DNA of 64,000 nt from VRUE01 sp963716735. GTDB taxonomy: Bacteria; Actinomycetota; Thermoleophilia; Solirubrobacterales; 70-9. Below, one piece after another: positions 28,639-37,213 of the stretch. The DNA lies in assembly GCA_963716735.1 (NCBI GenBank), contig OY970321.1, positions 1,674,001-1,738,000 of the forward strand, given 5' to 3'. A program made the position numbers and the translations under genes. The notes beneath the pieces were generated by a model. It was not told the origin of the DNA. It made no database searches and worked only from the letters and a program-made list of their open reading frames with translations. Each line of letters begins with the position of its first letter. The stretch's first letter is position 1.

Positions 28639-29630
28639 TGGCGACGCTGCGGATGCGGGAGGCCCTGCGCGACGCGATGGCCGAGGAGATGCGCCGCGAC
28701 GAGGCGGTCTTCGTGATGGGCGAGGACGTCGGCGTCTTCCAGGGCGCCTTCAAGGTGACCGAGGGGCTGCTGGAGGAGTTCGGCGAGCGGCGGGTGCGCG
28801 ACACGCCGATCTCCGAGAACACGATCGTCGGCGCCGGGGTCGGCGCGGCGATGGGCGGGCTGCGGCCGGTGGTCGAGCTGATGACGGTGAACTTCGCGCT
28901 GCTGGCGCTGGACCAGATCGTCAACCACGCCGCCGCGATCCCCTACATGTTCAACGGCCAGGCGCGGGTGCCGCTGGTGATCCGCATGCCGGGCGGCGGC
29001 GGCCACCAGCTCGGCCCCACCCACTCGCACAGCTTCGAGGCGCTCTTCCTGCAGGTGCCGGGCCTGCTGGTCGCCTGTCCCTCCACCCCGGCCGACGGCA
29101 AGGCGCTGCTGAAGGCTGCGATCCGCGACGACAACCCAGTGGTCTTCATCGAGCACGAGAGCCTCTACGGGACCCGTGGCGAGGTGGGCGAGAACGGCGA
29201 CGGCGAGGTGCTGCGCTTCGGCGAAGCGGCGGTGCGCCGCGAGGGCGGCGACGTGACGATCGTCGGCCTGCTCAAGATGGCGCACGTCGCCGAGGACGCT
29301 GCGCGAACGCTCGCGCACGAGCACGGCGTCGAGGCCGAGGTGATCGACCCGCGCACCCTGCGCCCGCTCGACCTCGACACGATCCTCGAGTCGGTGCGCA
29401 AGACCAACCGGGCGGTGATCGTCGAGGAGGGCTGGCCGCACGGCGGCGTCGGTGCCAACCTGGCGACGCTGATCACCGAGCAGGCCTTCGACCACCTCGA
29501 CGCGCCGGTGCAGCGGGTGACCGGCGCCGACGTCCACATGCCGTACGCGAAACGGCTCGAGCAGGCGGCGATTCCACATGAGGAGCACGTCGTGCAGGCC
29601 GCCTTGGCGGCGCTGGAGGGGTCGATCTGA
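28638..29630 (+). CDS. pdhB: Pyruvate dehydrogenase E1 beta subunit
   Basis: 330 residues from ATG 28638, overlapping the pdhA stop. Transketolase-like: FVMGEDVGVFQGAFKVTEGL, DTPISENTIVGAGVGAAMGG, FMTVNFALLALDQIVNHAA-like, and a C-terminal domain with TLRPLDLDTILESVRKTNRAVIVEEG. It pairs with the alpha subunit around TPP. Normal length. TGATG overlap with pdhC. Confidence 0.95.
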   Translation: MATLRMREALRDAMAEEMRRDEAVFVMGEDVGVFQGAFKVTEGLLEEFGERRVRDTPISENTIVGAGVGAAMGGLRPVVELMTVNFALLALDQIVNHAAAIPYMFNGQARVPLVIRMPGGGGHQLGPTHSHSFEALFLQVPGLLVACPSTPADGKALLKAAIRDDNPVVFIEHESLYGTRGEVGENGDGEVLRFGEAAVRREGGDVTIVGLLKMAHVAEDAARTLAHEHGVEAEVIDPRTLRPLDLDTILESVRKTNRAVIVEEGWPHGGVGANLATLITEQAFDHLDAPVQRVTGADVHMPYAKRLEQAAIPHEEHVVQAALAALEGSI

Positions 29631-30967
29631 TGGCCGACGTCGTCATGCCACGGCTGTCCGACTCGATGGAGGAGGGCACCGTTCTGCAGTGGCTGAAGGC
29701 TGTCGGCGACGAGGTGGCGGTCGGCGATGAGCTGGTCGAAATCGAGACCGACAAGGCGAACATGGCCTACGAATCCGATGTTGCCGGAACGCTGAGTGAG
29801 ATCTTGGTGCAGGAGGGCGAGACGGTCGCGATCGGCACGCCTATCGCGCGGGTCGGGGATTCGGACGGCACCAACCAGGACGCCGAGGGTTCAAGCGCCT
29901 CAACCGCGGGTCCTGTCGCGGCGGAGGGGGGGGCGCTGCGGGCGGGCCACGGTCCGTCCTCGACCCCCCCCTCCCCCACGCCACCCGCGGGTGGAGAGGT
30001 TGAGCACGCGGAGGCCGACGACGGGCACCGGACGAAAGCTTCTCCGCTGGCGCGTCGGATCGCCAAGGAACGGCAGCTGGATCTGAGCCAGCTGCACGGG
30101 TCCGGGCCGGGCGGTCGCATCGTGAAGGCAGATGTGGAGAGCGCTCCTTCCGCGGGTGACGCGGCGGCGGGGGTCCCCCGCGGCGCGGAGCCGCGTCTAG
30201 CGGCGAGCACCGTGGGGGTGGCCGCCGCGGCAGGACCCGCGGCCGCGACGCCTGGTCCCTCACCCGAAACCGCCAAGGGTCAAGTCAGCTACGAGGACCT
30301 TTCGAAGCTTCAATCGACCATCGCCCGTCGGATGTCCGAGTCGAAGGCGACGGCGCCGCACTTCTACCTTCGGGCGACGGTGGACATGAGCGAGGCTGTT
30401 GCCGGGCGGGAAATGGTCAAGGCTCGCGCCCTGCCGGGCGACATCGTGCCTTCGTTCAACGACATGGTCGTCAAGGCGTGTGCGCTGGCACTGCGGGAGC
30501 ATCCGCGGGCCAACGGGGCCTACCGGGACGGGCGCTTCGAGCTCTACTCGCGGGTGAACGTGGGGGTGGCCGTAGCCGCCAAGGACGCGCTTGTCGTCCC
30601 GACCGTCTTCGACGCCGACCGCAAGGGGTTGCGGCAGATCGCCTCGGAGTCGCGGGAGCTGGCGGAGCGGGTGCGCGACGGGCAGATAACGCCGCCCGAG
30701 CTCTCCGGCGCCACCTTCACCGTCTCCAACCTGGGGATGTACGGGATCGACGGCTTCTCGGCGGTGATCAACCCGCCGCAGGCGGCGATCCTCGCCGTCG
30801 GCGCGATCGTCGAGCGGCCGGTGGTCAGCGACGGCGAGATCGCCACCGCTCACCTGATGCAGGTCGACCTCGCCTGCGATCACCGCATCCTCTACGGCGC
30901 CCCCGCGGCCGAGTTCCTGGCAAGGGTCAGGGCGCTGCTGGAAGAGCCGCTTTCGCTGGCTTTGTAG
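29630..30967 (+). CDS. pdhC: Dihydrolipoamide acetyltransferase (E2)
   Basis: 445 residues. A lipoyl domain (1-76) has the modified Lys in EIETDKANM. A long Ala/Pro/Ser/Gly linker follows (~77-132), then the E3/E1-binding domain ASPLARRIAKERQLDLSQLHGSGPGGRIVKADV (~137-170), a second linker, and the catalytic domain from ~215 with DHRILYGAPAAEFL at the end. Both linkers are encoded by DNA rich in inverted repeats, including 11-bp arms at 29923-29933/29964-29974 and GCGGGGG-T-CCCCCGC near 30165. A 117-bp inverted-repeat unit begins immediately after the stop. Confidence 0.95.
   Translation: MADVVMPRLSDSMEEGTVLQWLKAVGDEVAVGDELVEIETDKANMAYESDVAGTLSEILVQEGETVAIGTPIARVGDSDGTNQDAEGSSASTAGPVAAEGGALRAGHGPSSTPPSPTPPAGGEVEHAEADDGHRTKASPLARRIAKERQLDLSQLHGSGPGGRIVKADVESAPSAGDAAAGVPRGAEPRLAASTVGVAAAAGPAAATPGPSPETAKGQVSYEDLSKLQSTIARRMSESKATAPHFYLRATVDMSEAVAGREMVKARALPGDIVPSFNDMVVKACALALREHPRANGAYRDGRFELYSRVNVGVAVAAKDALVVPTVFDADRKGLRQIASESRELAERVRDGQITPPELSGATFTVSNLGMYGIDGFSAVINPPQAAILAVGAIVERPVVSDGEIATAHLMQVDLACDHRILYGAPAAEFLARVRALLEEPLSLAL
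29923..29974. repeat. Inverted repeat in the first pdhC linker
   Basis: GGAGGGGGGGG (29923-29933) pairs exactly with CCCCCCCCTCC (29964-29974). A weaker outer pair, CCGCGGGT/ACCCGCGG, surrounds it. It encodes a proline/glycine/alanine-rich flexible segment. Confidence 0.65.
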
Positions 30968-31084
30968 GCGAGTGCATCCGGCAGGGGTTCCACTTAACTT
31001 TTTCGGTGGCCTGGGGTTTGAGCTGGCGCCGACTGCGATCAACGAAAAAGTACAAGACGTTTCACCCCTACCGGATGTACTCGC
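30968..31084. repeat. 117-bp MITE-like inverted-repeat unit after pdhC
   Basis: The ends GCGAGTGCATCCGGCAGGGG and, in reverse complement, GCGAGTACATCCGGTAGGGG match at 18 of 20 positions; an inner CTTTTTCG/CGAAAAAG pair adds a further stem. It starts at the base after the pdhC stop and is less GC-rich than its surroundings. No clear target duplication. It may be a small non-autonomous element and may also act as a bidirectional terminator between convergent genes. Confidence 0.7.
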
Positions 31085-31095
31085 GACGGAGCCTG

Positions 31096-32760
31096 TCAGC
31101 AGGTTTTGTGGGCGCCCGTGACGGCGTTCCAGGCTCTGCTGAGCGAGAAATCAGCCGCGACGCGGAAGACGCCGGGGTGACTGGCCCGGGCCACGGTCCA
31201 CTCCCCTCGTCGGACCAGGCAGCCGCTGCCGCGGGCGATCGACCAGTACGGGGTGAAGGCGACGCGGACGAGGAATTCGCCTGGATGGGTCACGTCGAGG
31301 GTGAAGCCGCTGTGGCCAACCGAGCGGACGTCGGCGGCGCCGCTGCCGAGTGACTGCACCAATGGTGCGGGGTTGCGGACCTCATAGACGCGCCAGTGGG
31401 CGTCGCTCCAGCGTGGCTCCAGGTAGGGCGGGTTGTCCAGGATCAGCCGGCGCTCCGCGGCCGAGGAGTAGTCGAGCGGGGCGTCGGGGAGCGCCACGTA
31501 GCGGATCGCGTTGGCGTGCAGCCAGGCACGGTAGGCACGATCGGTGAGCGCCTCGTCGTCGCCGTCATAGAAGACGTCGTCGCGCGTCGTGTCGAGCTGC
31601 CGCAGCCAGCCGCGGGCCAGTTCGAATTCCGGCGCCAGGTACGCCGACTCCCAGTGGTTCGCCGTCGGCGGCACCTCGATCCGGGCGGCGCGGCCGCCGT
31701 GGTCGCGTAGCCAGCTGGAGACCGGAGCGAAGTAGGTCGACGCGGTCGAGGGATCGCCGACGCTGCGGGCGATCTGGTTGACGCTCGCCGTCACCTGCCA
31801 GTAGAGGCCGCCGGCCAGCGCCAACGAGAGCAGGAGCATCGAGGGACGGGAGAGGCGCGGGCGGTGGGCGAGCATGACGGCGGCCAGGACCGGGCCGCCG
31901 AAGAGGGCGCCGAGGCGGACGGCGTTGCCACCCAGCGGGTTGGGCGCCAGCACGAGCACGGTCGCGGCCAGCACGTAGGCGATCAGCACGCGGCGCAGCT
32001 GAGGCTCCTCCACCGCGAGCCCGCGGGTGAGGAGCAGCGCCCCGCCGCACCAGAGCGGGATCGCCACGTAGGAAGAGAAGGCGAAGGGGAACTGGCCGGA
32101 TTCAGGGAAGGCGAGGTTGGGGACGAGGACGAGGGCGAGCGCGAGGCAGGCGACCCAGATCGCGGCGAGGTGGGTGCGGCGGTCGCGCGGCAGGGTGCCG
32201 GCCAGGATCACGCCCGCGAGGAAGGCGGCGGCGACCGGGCTCGACAGCGCGCAGGCGGCGCCCGCGACCAGCGCCGGACCCGGCCGGCGCAGCTGCAGGC
32301 AGCGCAGCGCGGCGAGGCCGAAGGAGACGCCGAGGGCGAAGGTGAGCTGGCCGTCGGCGAGCAGCGTCACCACGCCGGCGGCGAACCAGAGCGTCGCCCA
32401 GCGGGCTGCCTCGCCCCAGCGGTCGCGGACGAGGCGGTCGAAGAAGTAGGACGAGGCGACGACGGCGACCGTCCCCACCAGGCGCGGGCCCAGCAGTGCG
32501 GCCAGGGGCGGGAAGAGGACGCTGTAGGTGAGGGTGTAGTGGCCGCCGTACCAGCTGCCGTTCCAGATCGCCAGGCCACCGCGCTGGAACAGCTCGGTGC
32601 GGAAGACCTGGGCGGCGAGGTCGCCGACCTGGGGATTCCAGGCGAGCATCGCCGCCGCCAGCGCGGCGCTGAGTGCCACGGCCGGAAGCCAGTCGGGTCG
32701 TAGCAGCTTTGACTGGAGCGGGGCCATAGAGCGGAGAGCCGAAGGATAGGGCCGCGGCAT
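31096..32760 (-). CDS. Polytopic membrane protein, GT-C-like
   Basis: 554 residues (an internal ATG at 32727, MAPLQSKLL, could be the true start). About ten hydrophobic segments occupy residues ~25-340, with TELFQRGGLAIWNGSWYGGHYTLTYSVLFPP in the first extracytoplasmic loop. A soluble C-terminal domain of ~200 residues follows (SSWLRDHGGRAARIEVPPTANHWES...YVALPDAPLDYSS). This layout resembles GT-C glycosyltransferases and related actinobacterial envelope proteins, but no catalytic motif can be assigned firmly. It converges on pdhC. Confidence 0.7.
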   Translation of the reverse strand: MPRPYPSALRSMAPLQSKLLRPDWLPAVALSAALAAAMLAWNPQVGDLAAQVFRTELFQRGGLAIWNGSWYGGHYTLTYSVLFPPLAALLGPRLVGTVAVVASSYFFDRLVRDRWGEAARWATLWFAAGVVTLLADGQLTFALGVSFGLAALRCLQLRRPGPALVAGAACALSSPVAAAFLAGVILAGTLPRDRRTHLAAIWVACLALALVLVPNLAFPESGQFPFAFSSYVAIPLWCGGALLLTRGLAVEEPQLRRVLIAYVLAATVLVLAPNPLGGNAVRLGALFGGPVLAAVMLAHRPRLSRPSMLLLSLALAGGLYWQVTASVNQIARSVGDPSTASTYFAPVSSWLRDHGGRAARIEVPPTANHWESAYLAPEFELARGWLRQLDTTRDDVFYDGDDEALTDRAYRAWLHANAIRYVALPDAPLDYSSAAERRLILDNPPYLEPRWSDAHWRVYEVRNPAPLVQSLGSGAADVRSVGHSGFTLDVTHPGEFLVRVAFTPYWSIARGSGCLVRRGEWTVARASHPGVFRVAADFSLSRAWNAVTGAHKTC

Positions 32761-32775
32761 GCGACGATTTCAAGG

Positions 32776-33510
32776 GTGAGCGATGAAATCCTCGTCGTCA
32801 GGTGCGGGCTCGTCCCCTACGAGGAGGCGCTGGTGGCCCAGCGCTGGCTGCAGAGCGCCCGCCAGGAGGGCGAGGCGCCGGACGTGCTGCTGCTGCTCGA
32901 GCACCCGCCGGTCTACACGCGCGGCCGCCGCTCCAGCGACGATGAGCTGCCGATGCGGCGCCAGTGGTACGAGATGCAGGGGATCGAGGTCCACGACACC
33001 GACCGCGGCGGTCGGGTCACCTACCACGGCCCCGGGCAGCTCGTCGCCTACCCGATCGTCTCGCTGAAGCCCTACGGGGATGACGTCCACGAGTACGTGC
33101 GGCGACTGGAGCGGGTGGCGATCGAGGCGCTGGCCGAGCACGGCGTGGCGGCACAGACGATCGAGGGGCTGACGGGGGTCTGGACCGAGGGAGAGATGCC
33201 CGGCCCAGAAGCCGGCGTCGACGCGGCGCGCAAGATCGGCTCGATCGGGGTTCACGTCAGCCGCGGGGTGACCACGCACGGCCTGGCGATCAACGTCAAC
33301 AACGGCCTGCAGCCGTTCGAGTGGATCGTCCCCTGTGGGATCGACAACTGCCGGGTCACCTCGGTCGGCCGCGAGCTGGGCGCCGAGCAGGACCTCACCG
33401 CCTTCGCCGACACCGTCGCCGCGCGCTACGGCGAGGTTTTCGAGCGGACGCCCACCGACACCGAGCCGGGGGCGTTGGGACTCGACAACGCTAGGCTCGG
33501 GATCGCATGA
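32776..33510 (+). CDS. lipB: Octanoyl-[acyl-carrier protein] transferase
   Basis: 244 residues from GTG 32776, with CAAGG just upstream. It transfers octanoate from ACP to lipoyl domains. Motifs: LLLEHPPVYTRGRR, RGGRVTYHGPGQLVAYPI, the catalytic Lys in ARKIGSIGVHVSRG and the acyl-thioester Cys in WIVPCGIDNCRVTS. It overlaps lipA (ATGA) and lies downstream of the PDH genes whose E2 it modifies. Confidence 0.96.
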   Translation: MSDEILVVRCGLVPYEEALVAQRWLQSARQEGEAPDVLLLLEHPPVYTRGRRSSDDELPMRRQWYEMQGIEVHDTDRGGRVTYHGPGQLVAYPIVSLKPYGDDVHEYVRRLERVAIEALAEHGVAAQTIEGLTGVWTEGEMPGPEAGVDAARKIGSIGVHVSRGVTTHGLAINVNNGLQPFEWIVPCGIDNCRVTSVGRELGAEQDLTAFADTVAARYGEVFERTPTDTEPGALGLDNARLGIA

Positions 33511-34484
33511 GCGACCAGATCGCAGAGCCGATTGATGAGCGCGTCCACGTCACCCGCTCCCGCGCCAAGCCGGGCGGGACCGCGGCCGAGGCGGACGGCA
33601 CCGTCCCCTTCCGCGGCGCCCGCAAGCCACCCTGGCTGAAGGTGCCGGCGCCGGGCGGGCCGACCTACCGGCGGCTGAAGGCGACGATCGGCAGCGACAA
33701 CCTGCACACCGTCTGCGAGGAGGCCAACTGCCCCAACGTCGGCGAGTGCTGGGAGCGTGGCACGGCGACCTTCATGATCCTCGGCGACGTCTGCACCCGC
33801 CGCTGCGGCTTCTGCAACGTGAAGACGGGGGTGCCGAGCTGGAACGACCCCCTGGAGCCGTTGCGCGTCGCCAATCAGGTGAAGAAGATGGGACTGCGCC
33901 ACGCGGTCGTCACCTCGGTCGACCGCGACGACCTGCCCGACTACGGGGCGAGCGCCTTCGTCGGCGTGATCCGCTCGATCCGCATGCAGGCGCCCGGCTG
34001 CAAGGTCGAGATCCTGACCCCGGACTTCCGCGGCCAGGAGATGCCGCTGGCCAAGGTGATCCACGAGCGGCCCGACGTCTTCAACCACAACGTCGAGACG
34101 GTGCCGCGCCTCTACCCGAAGGCGCGCCGCGGCTCCAAGTTCCTGCGCTCGGCGCGGGTGCTGCGGATGGCGAAGGAGATGGGCGGCGCCGGCGTCGTCA
34201 CCAAGTCGGGCCTGATGGTGGGGCTGGGCGAGTCCTTCGAGGAGATGGTCGAGACCTTCGGCATCCTGCGCGAGCACCGCGTCCAGGTGCTGACCGTCGG
34301 CCAGTACCTGCGCCCGACCGAGAACCACCTGCCGATCAAGCGCTACTGGCACCCCGAGGAGTTCGAGGCGCTCGAGCGCGAGGCCTACGCGATGGGCTTC
34401 GAGTCGGTCGCCGCCGGGCCGCTGGTCCGCAGCAGCTACCACGCCGATCAGAACCTTCCGCAGCCTGCGGCCGTCACCGGCTGA
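33507..34484 (+). CDS. lipA: Lipoyl synthase (radical SAM)
   Basis: 325 residues. The auxiliary cluster Cys are in CEEANCPNVGEC, the radical-SAM cluster in CTRRCGFC, and the C-terminal RSSYHADQ supplies the Ser ligand. It inserts two sulfurs into protein-bound octanoate. The first ~45 residues form a longer, poorly conserved N-terminus, common in actinobacteria. Co-transcribed with lipB. Confidence 0.97.
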   Translation: MSDQIAEPIDERVHVTRSRAKPGGTAAEADGTVPFRGARKPPWLKVPAPGGPTYRRLKATIGSDNLHTVCEEANCPNVGECWERGTATFMILGDVCTRRCGFCNVKTGVPSWNDPLEPLRVANQVKKMGLRHAVVTSVDRDDLPDYGASAFVGVIRSIRMQAPGCKVEILTPDFRGQEMPLAKVIHERPDVFNHNVETVPRLYPKARRGSKFLRSARVLRMAKEMGGAGVVTKSGLMVGLGESFEEMVETFGILREHRVQVLTVGQYLRPTENHLPIKRYWHPEEFEALEREAYAMGFESVAAGPLVRSSYHADQNLPQPAAVTG

Positions 34485-34512
34485 GGCCGGTCTCAGGACT
34501 CGATCGGGCTAC

Positions 34513-35700
34513 TCACGCCGGCGGCGACCCCGGTTTGGGCCAGAGCATCTCCAGCACCCGCAGCGCGTTCTTCCACGTCACCTTGTCGGCGATCTCGTCG
34601 CCGTAGCGCTTGCGCAGCCCCTTCTCGATCAGCTTCAGATCGGCCGCCGTCTTCAGCCCGCCCATGGTCGGTTTGATGAAGCCGTCGAGGTCGGTGCCGA
34701 TGGCGATGTGCTCGTGGCCGCAGGTCACTTCGGCGATTTCGTCGATGTGCCTGCAGATGACGTCGAGCGATTCCTCGATGGTGGTGGTCTCCTTCTTGCG
34801 GATTCCGTCGTTGAGCTGGTGCTGGGCCATGATCAGGCCGACGACGCCCTTGCGGCGCTTGATCTGGCGCAGGGTCTTCTCGTCGCACATGTACTGCTGC
34901 TTGCCGAAGCGGTAGCCGGCGTGGGTCGAGATCACCGGCATCTCGCGGTTGGGATCGATCTCGTCGAGCAGGTCCATGGTCTCCTGGATCCCGCCGGGGT
35001 CCATGTGGCTGAGGTCGATCAGGATGCGGTTCTCGACCAGGCTGCGCACGAGGGTTTCGCCGCGCGGGGTGAGCCTGTCCTTGCCCCGCTGCGGGAAGAC
35101 GAAGTCGTAGACCGAGTCCGAGAGGAAGGGCAGCGCATTGGCGTTGGTGGCCACCTGGCGGAAGAAGAGGTGCGCGACCGTGACGTAGCCGACGCCTCTC
35201 TTTGCCAACTCGGCGCAGTTTGTTTCGATTTCTGTGTCCGACTTGCCGAGGAGACAGCCTCCCTCGACGGCGTGGACCAGCGCCGTCGCCCCGGCCGCGA
35301 TGCAGTCGTCCAGCTCCGCCCGGTCGTGGACCAGGCGCAGTTGCGAGCGGTCGTGCGTCGCGACCTCCTTCTCGACCGCTTCGATGTTCGCGCGCAGGTG
35401 GCCGAAGTAGCCCGGCTCGGGCGGCGCAGCGTAGTGCGTATCCAGGTCCATCTCATCGAACGGGCCGAGCTGGACCGACATCGCCAGCCCGACTCCACCC
35501 TTGCGCAGGGTCTCGGGGGTGATCCGGTAGGTCCCGTCCCAGCTGGGGTAGTTGCCGACTTTGTTGGCGAATTTCAGGATCAGCGCCTGGATGCGGTCGC
35601 GAAGCGTCGGTCCCGGCGTCTTCATCAACCTGGCGGTCGTCTCCGGGTCCATCTCGTTGATCACCCGCATCGGGTAGTGGGCGTGCAGGTCGGCGATCAT
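34513..35700 (-). CDS. Membrane dipeptidase (peptidase M19 family)
   Basis: 395 residues. Zinc-site motifs of the renal-dipeptidase family: ADLHAHYP at the N-terminus, VHAVEGGCLLG, RILIDLSHMDPGG and HIAIGTDLDGFIKP. Members hydrolyse dipeptides or related amide compounds, including D-amino-acid dipeptides. No signal peptide is present, so it is probably cytoplasmic despite the family name. It converges on lipA. Confidence 0.9.
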   Translation of the reverse strand: MIADLHAHYPMRVINEMDPETTARLMKTPGPTLRDRIQALILKFANKVGNYPSWDGTYRITPETLRKGGVGLAMSVQLGPFDEMDLDTHYAAPPEPGYFGHLRANIEAVEKEVATHDRSQLRLVHDRAELDDCIAAGATALVHAVEGGCLLGKSDTEIETNCAELAKRGVGYVTVAHLFFRQVATNANALPFLSDSVYDFVFPQRGKDRLTPRGETLVRSLVENRILIDLSHMDPGGIQETMDLLDEIDPNREMPVISTHAGYRFGKQQYMCDEKTLRQIKRRKGVVGLIMAQHQLNDGIRKKETTTIEESLDVICRHIDEIAEVTCGHEHIAIGTDLDGFIKPTMGGLKTAADLKLIEKGLRKRYGDEIADKVTWKNALRVLEMLWPKPGSPPA

Positions 35701-35847
35701 CGCGCGTCAGCCTAAACCAACCTCGATTGGAAAGTCAAAGCTGTGTGACTGGCGCGGCGAACACTCCTTGCGCAAGCTTGGACTGGCCGGGGTAACGCTG
35801 CTACGGGTCCCTGCGCGCGCCAGCTACGCGCCTACAATTGACCGAGA

Positions 35848-35920
35848 GGGGCCATAGCTCAGCTGGAAGAGCGCCGCCCTTGCACGGCGGAGGCCGCGGG
35901 TTCGAGTCCCGCTGGCTCCA
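35848..35920 (+). tRNA. tRNA-Ala(TGC)
   Basis: 73 nt. Acceptor GGGGCCA/TGGCTCC with the G3-T70 wobble that identifies alanine tRNAs; anticodon stem CCGCC/GGCGG around CTTGCAC (anticodon TGC); T-arm GCGGGTTCGAGTCCCGC. CCA not encoded. Confidence 0.97.
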
Positions 35921-36236
35921 TCTCCCTCTCGTCGTAGCCCAGGTCAGGATCGATGTAGCCGTCCGCGTCTCTAATTCCGGTGTGTTGACCATTGCGAGCC
36001 GGAGCGAGGCGCAGGTGGAGTTGGCTTCGTCCAGTGCCCAGCTCGCGCGCCGGGATGCAATAGCAGCAGTCCGACGTTCGGTCGTACGTGGCTAGCCAAT
36101 CGACCGTCTTGGCGGTATAGCGCTTCGTCTTCCGGACCCGGCCGTTCGTCAATGAGTGCGAGTGGCAGCGGACGCTGACGACTCGACCATCTGACTCCGT
36201 GTACTTGACCTGCACTCGGTGGAGCAGCGGAGCCAT
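35859..36236 (-). pseudogene. Truncated PD-(D/E)XK (group I intron-endonuclease-like) gene
   Basis: Reads VQVKYTESDGRVVSVRCHSH, SLTNGRVRKTKRYTAKTVDW, then LATYDRTSDCCYCIPARELG and LHLRLAPARNGQHTGIR, the C-terminal two thirds of the PD-(D/E)XK family related to group I intron endonucleases. The N-terminal ~45 residues with the first catalytic acids are missing: an in-frame TAG lies just upstream of the ATG, after unrelated sequence. The frame runs into the antisense of tRNA-Ala (MEPAGLEPAAS). Only the K-containing VQVKY motif remains, so activity is unlikely. Confidence 0.7.
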
Positions 36237-36246
36237 CTCCGCCTAG

Positions 36247-36270
36247 GCTACTCAGACAACTGTCACACGT
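36247..36270 (-). repeat. Intergenic repeat copy 2 (see 19950-19971)
   Basis: The reverse complement carries GTGACAGTTGTCT and flanking matches to the copy after purH. It lies just at the broken 5' end of the PD-(D/E)XK remnant. Confidence 0.6.
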
Positions 36271-36354
36271 GGGAAACGTAAGTGTGCCAATTGCGAAACA
36301 ACTCGCGAGCGGGGCTTGAGAGTCGTTCCGGCTGTGTCCACTGGCGGCTCGGCG

Positions 36355-37179
36355 CTACGGGTAGACGACCGCTGATTCGACCAGTTCCGTGTCGTAGTCG
36401 AAGATCGCCCTGTTCGTTCCGGCGGCCGCGGGGAGCCCGTTCTGGGAGTTGATCAGGCTGTCGATCGAGATCGGCGGGGAGCCTTCAATCGTCAGCACGC
36501 ATCCGTTTGCTTCCGGAGCGGCAAAAGAGTTTTCGACGTAGGTCCCGCTTTCGAAATCGAACACTTCGTTGGGTGTTGTCGAGATCGTGGGTTCCGTGCC
36601 GGTGATCGGTTCGTTTGGCGGCGGCGGGCTGGTGGTGCCCGTGATCAGGTCGAGCACGATTGGATTGGCGTTCGAGCCGATGTAGCAGTTGTTACCGAGG
36701 ATCGTGTTTGTCAGGTGGATCTTGACCGGGAGCGAGAGTGTCGAGGGCAGCGGCGGGCCGGGCGTGCCGGCGAGCTCGATGTCCGCGTAGAGCTCCTGTT
36801 CAGCAGAGGAGAGCAGCGAGGTGAGCCAGGTGAGGCCGGTCAGGCCGACGATCCCGCCGGGGACTGTCTGCGGCACCGGCGGCATGCCGCCGGCTGCGTT
36901 GAAGTCGACTTCTTCGAAGCTTTCTGGAAGCCCGCCGCTGTATGTGATCGGGCTGGAGATCGGGAATTCGATGCTCCCCACCTGGAATTCGCCGCTTGTG
37001 AAGACCATGTCGAAGCAGATTTCGATTTCCGGGTTCTGCGCGGGGTTCGGGCAGCCTGTGAACTGCCCGTAGCCCAGGGCGGGCGTCGTTGTCGCCCCCG
37101 CGGTAGGTGCCGACAGGGCGGTTAACGCGGTAAGCGCGGTCAGGGTGACGAACAGCTTGCGGGTGAGTTTGAGGACCAT
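36355..37179 (-). CDS. Secreted protein, copy A of a tandem pair
   Basis: 274 residues from ATG 37179. A Sec signal peptide (KLTRKLFVTLTALTALTALS, cleavage near AGA-TTTP) is followed by a beta-rich domain: GYGQFTGCPNPAQ, VKIHLTNTILGNNCYIGSNA, PIVLDLITGTTSPPPP and, at the C-terminus, DTELVESAVVYP. The family is not recognised; paired cysteines suggest disulfides. It is a close paralogue of the gene at 37214 and has an extra ~25-residue segment (GIVGLTGLTWLTSLLSSAEQ) absent from that copy. The two lie 34 bp apart. Confidence 0.8.
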   Translation of the reverse strand: MVLKLTRKLFVTLTALTALTALSAPTAGATTTPALGYGQFTGCPNPAQNPEIEICFDMVFTSGEFQVGSIEFPISSPITYSGGLPESFEEVDFNAAGGMPPVPQTVPGGIVGLTGLTWLTSLLSSAEQELYADIELAGTPGPPLPSTLSLPVKIHLTNTILGNNCYIGSNANPIVLDLITGTTSPPPPNEPITGTEPTISTTPNEVFDFESGTYVENSFAAPEANGCVLTIEGSPPISIDSLINSQNGLPAAAGTNRAIFDYDTELVESAVVYP

Positions 37180-37213
37180 CTCGAACCCGGCTGGCTCCAC
37201 CGGCGGCCGGCGC

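Noticed and set aside
37179..37205. Partial tRNA-Ala sequence (GCTGGCTCCA) upstream of secreted copy A
   Set aside because: Only about 11 nt match, without a T-arm, so this is probably chance.
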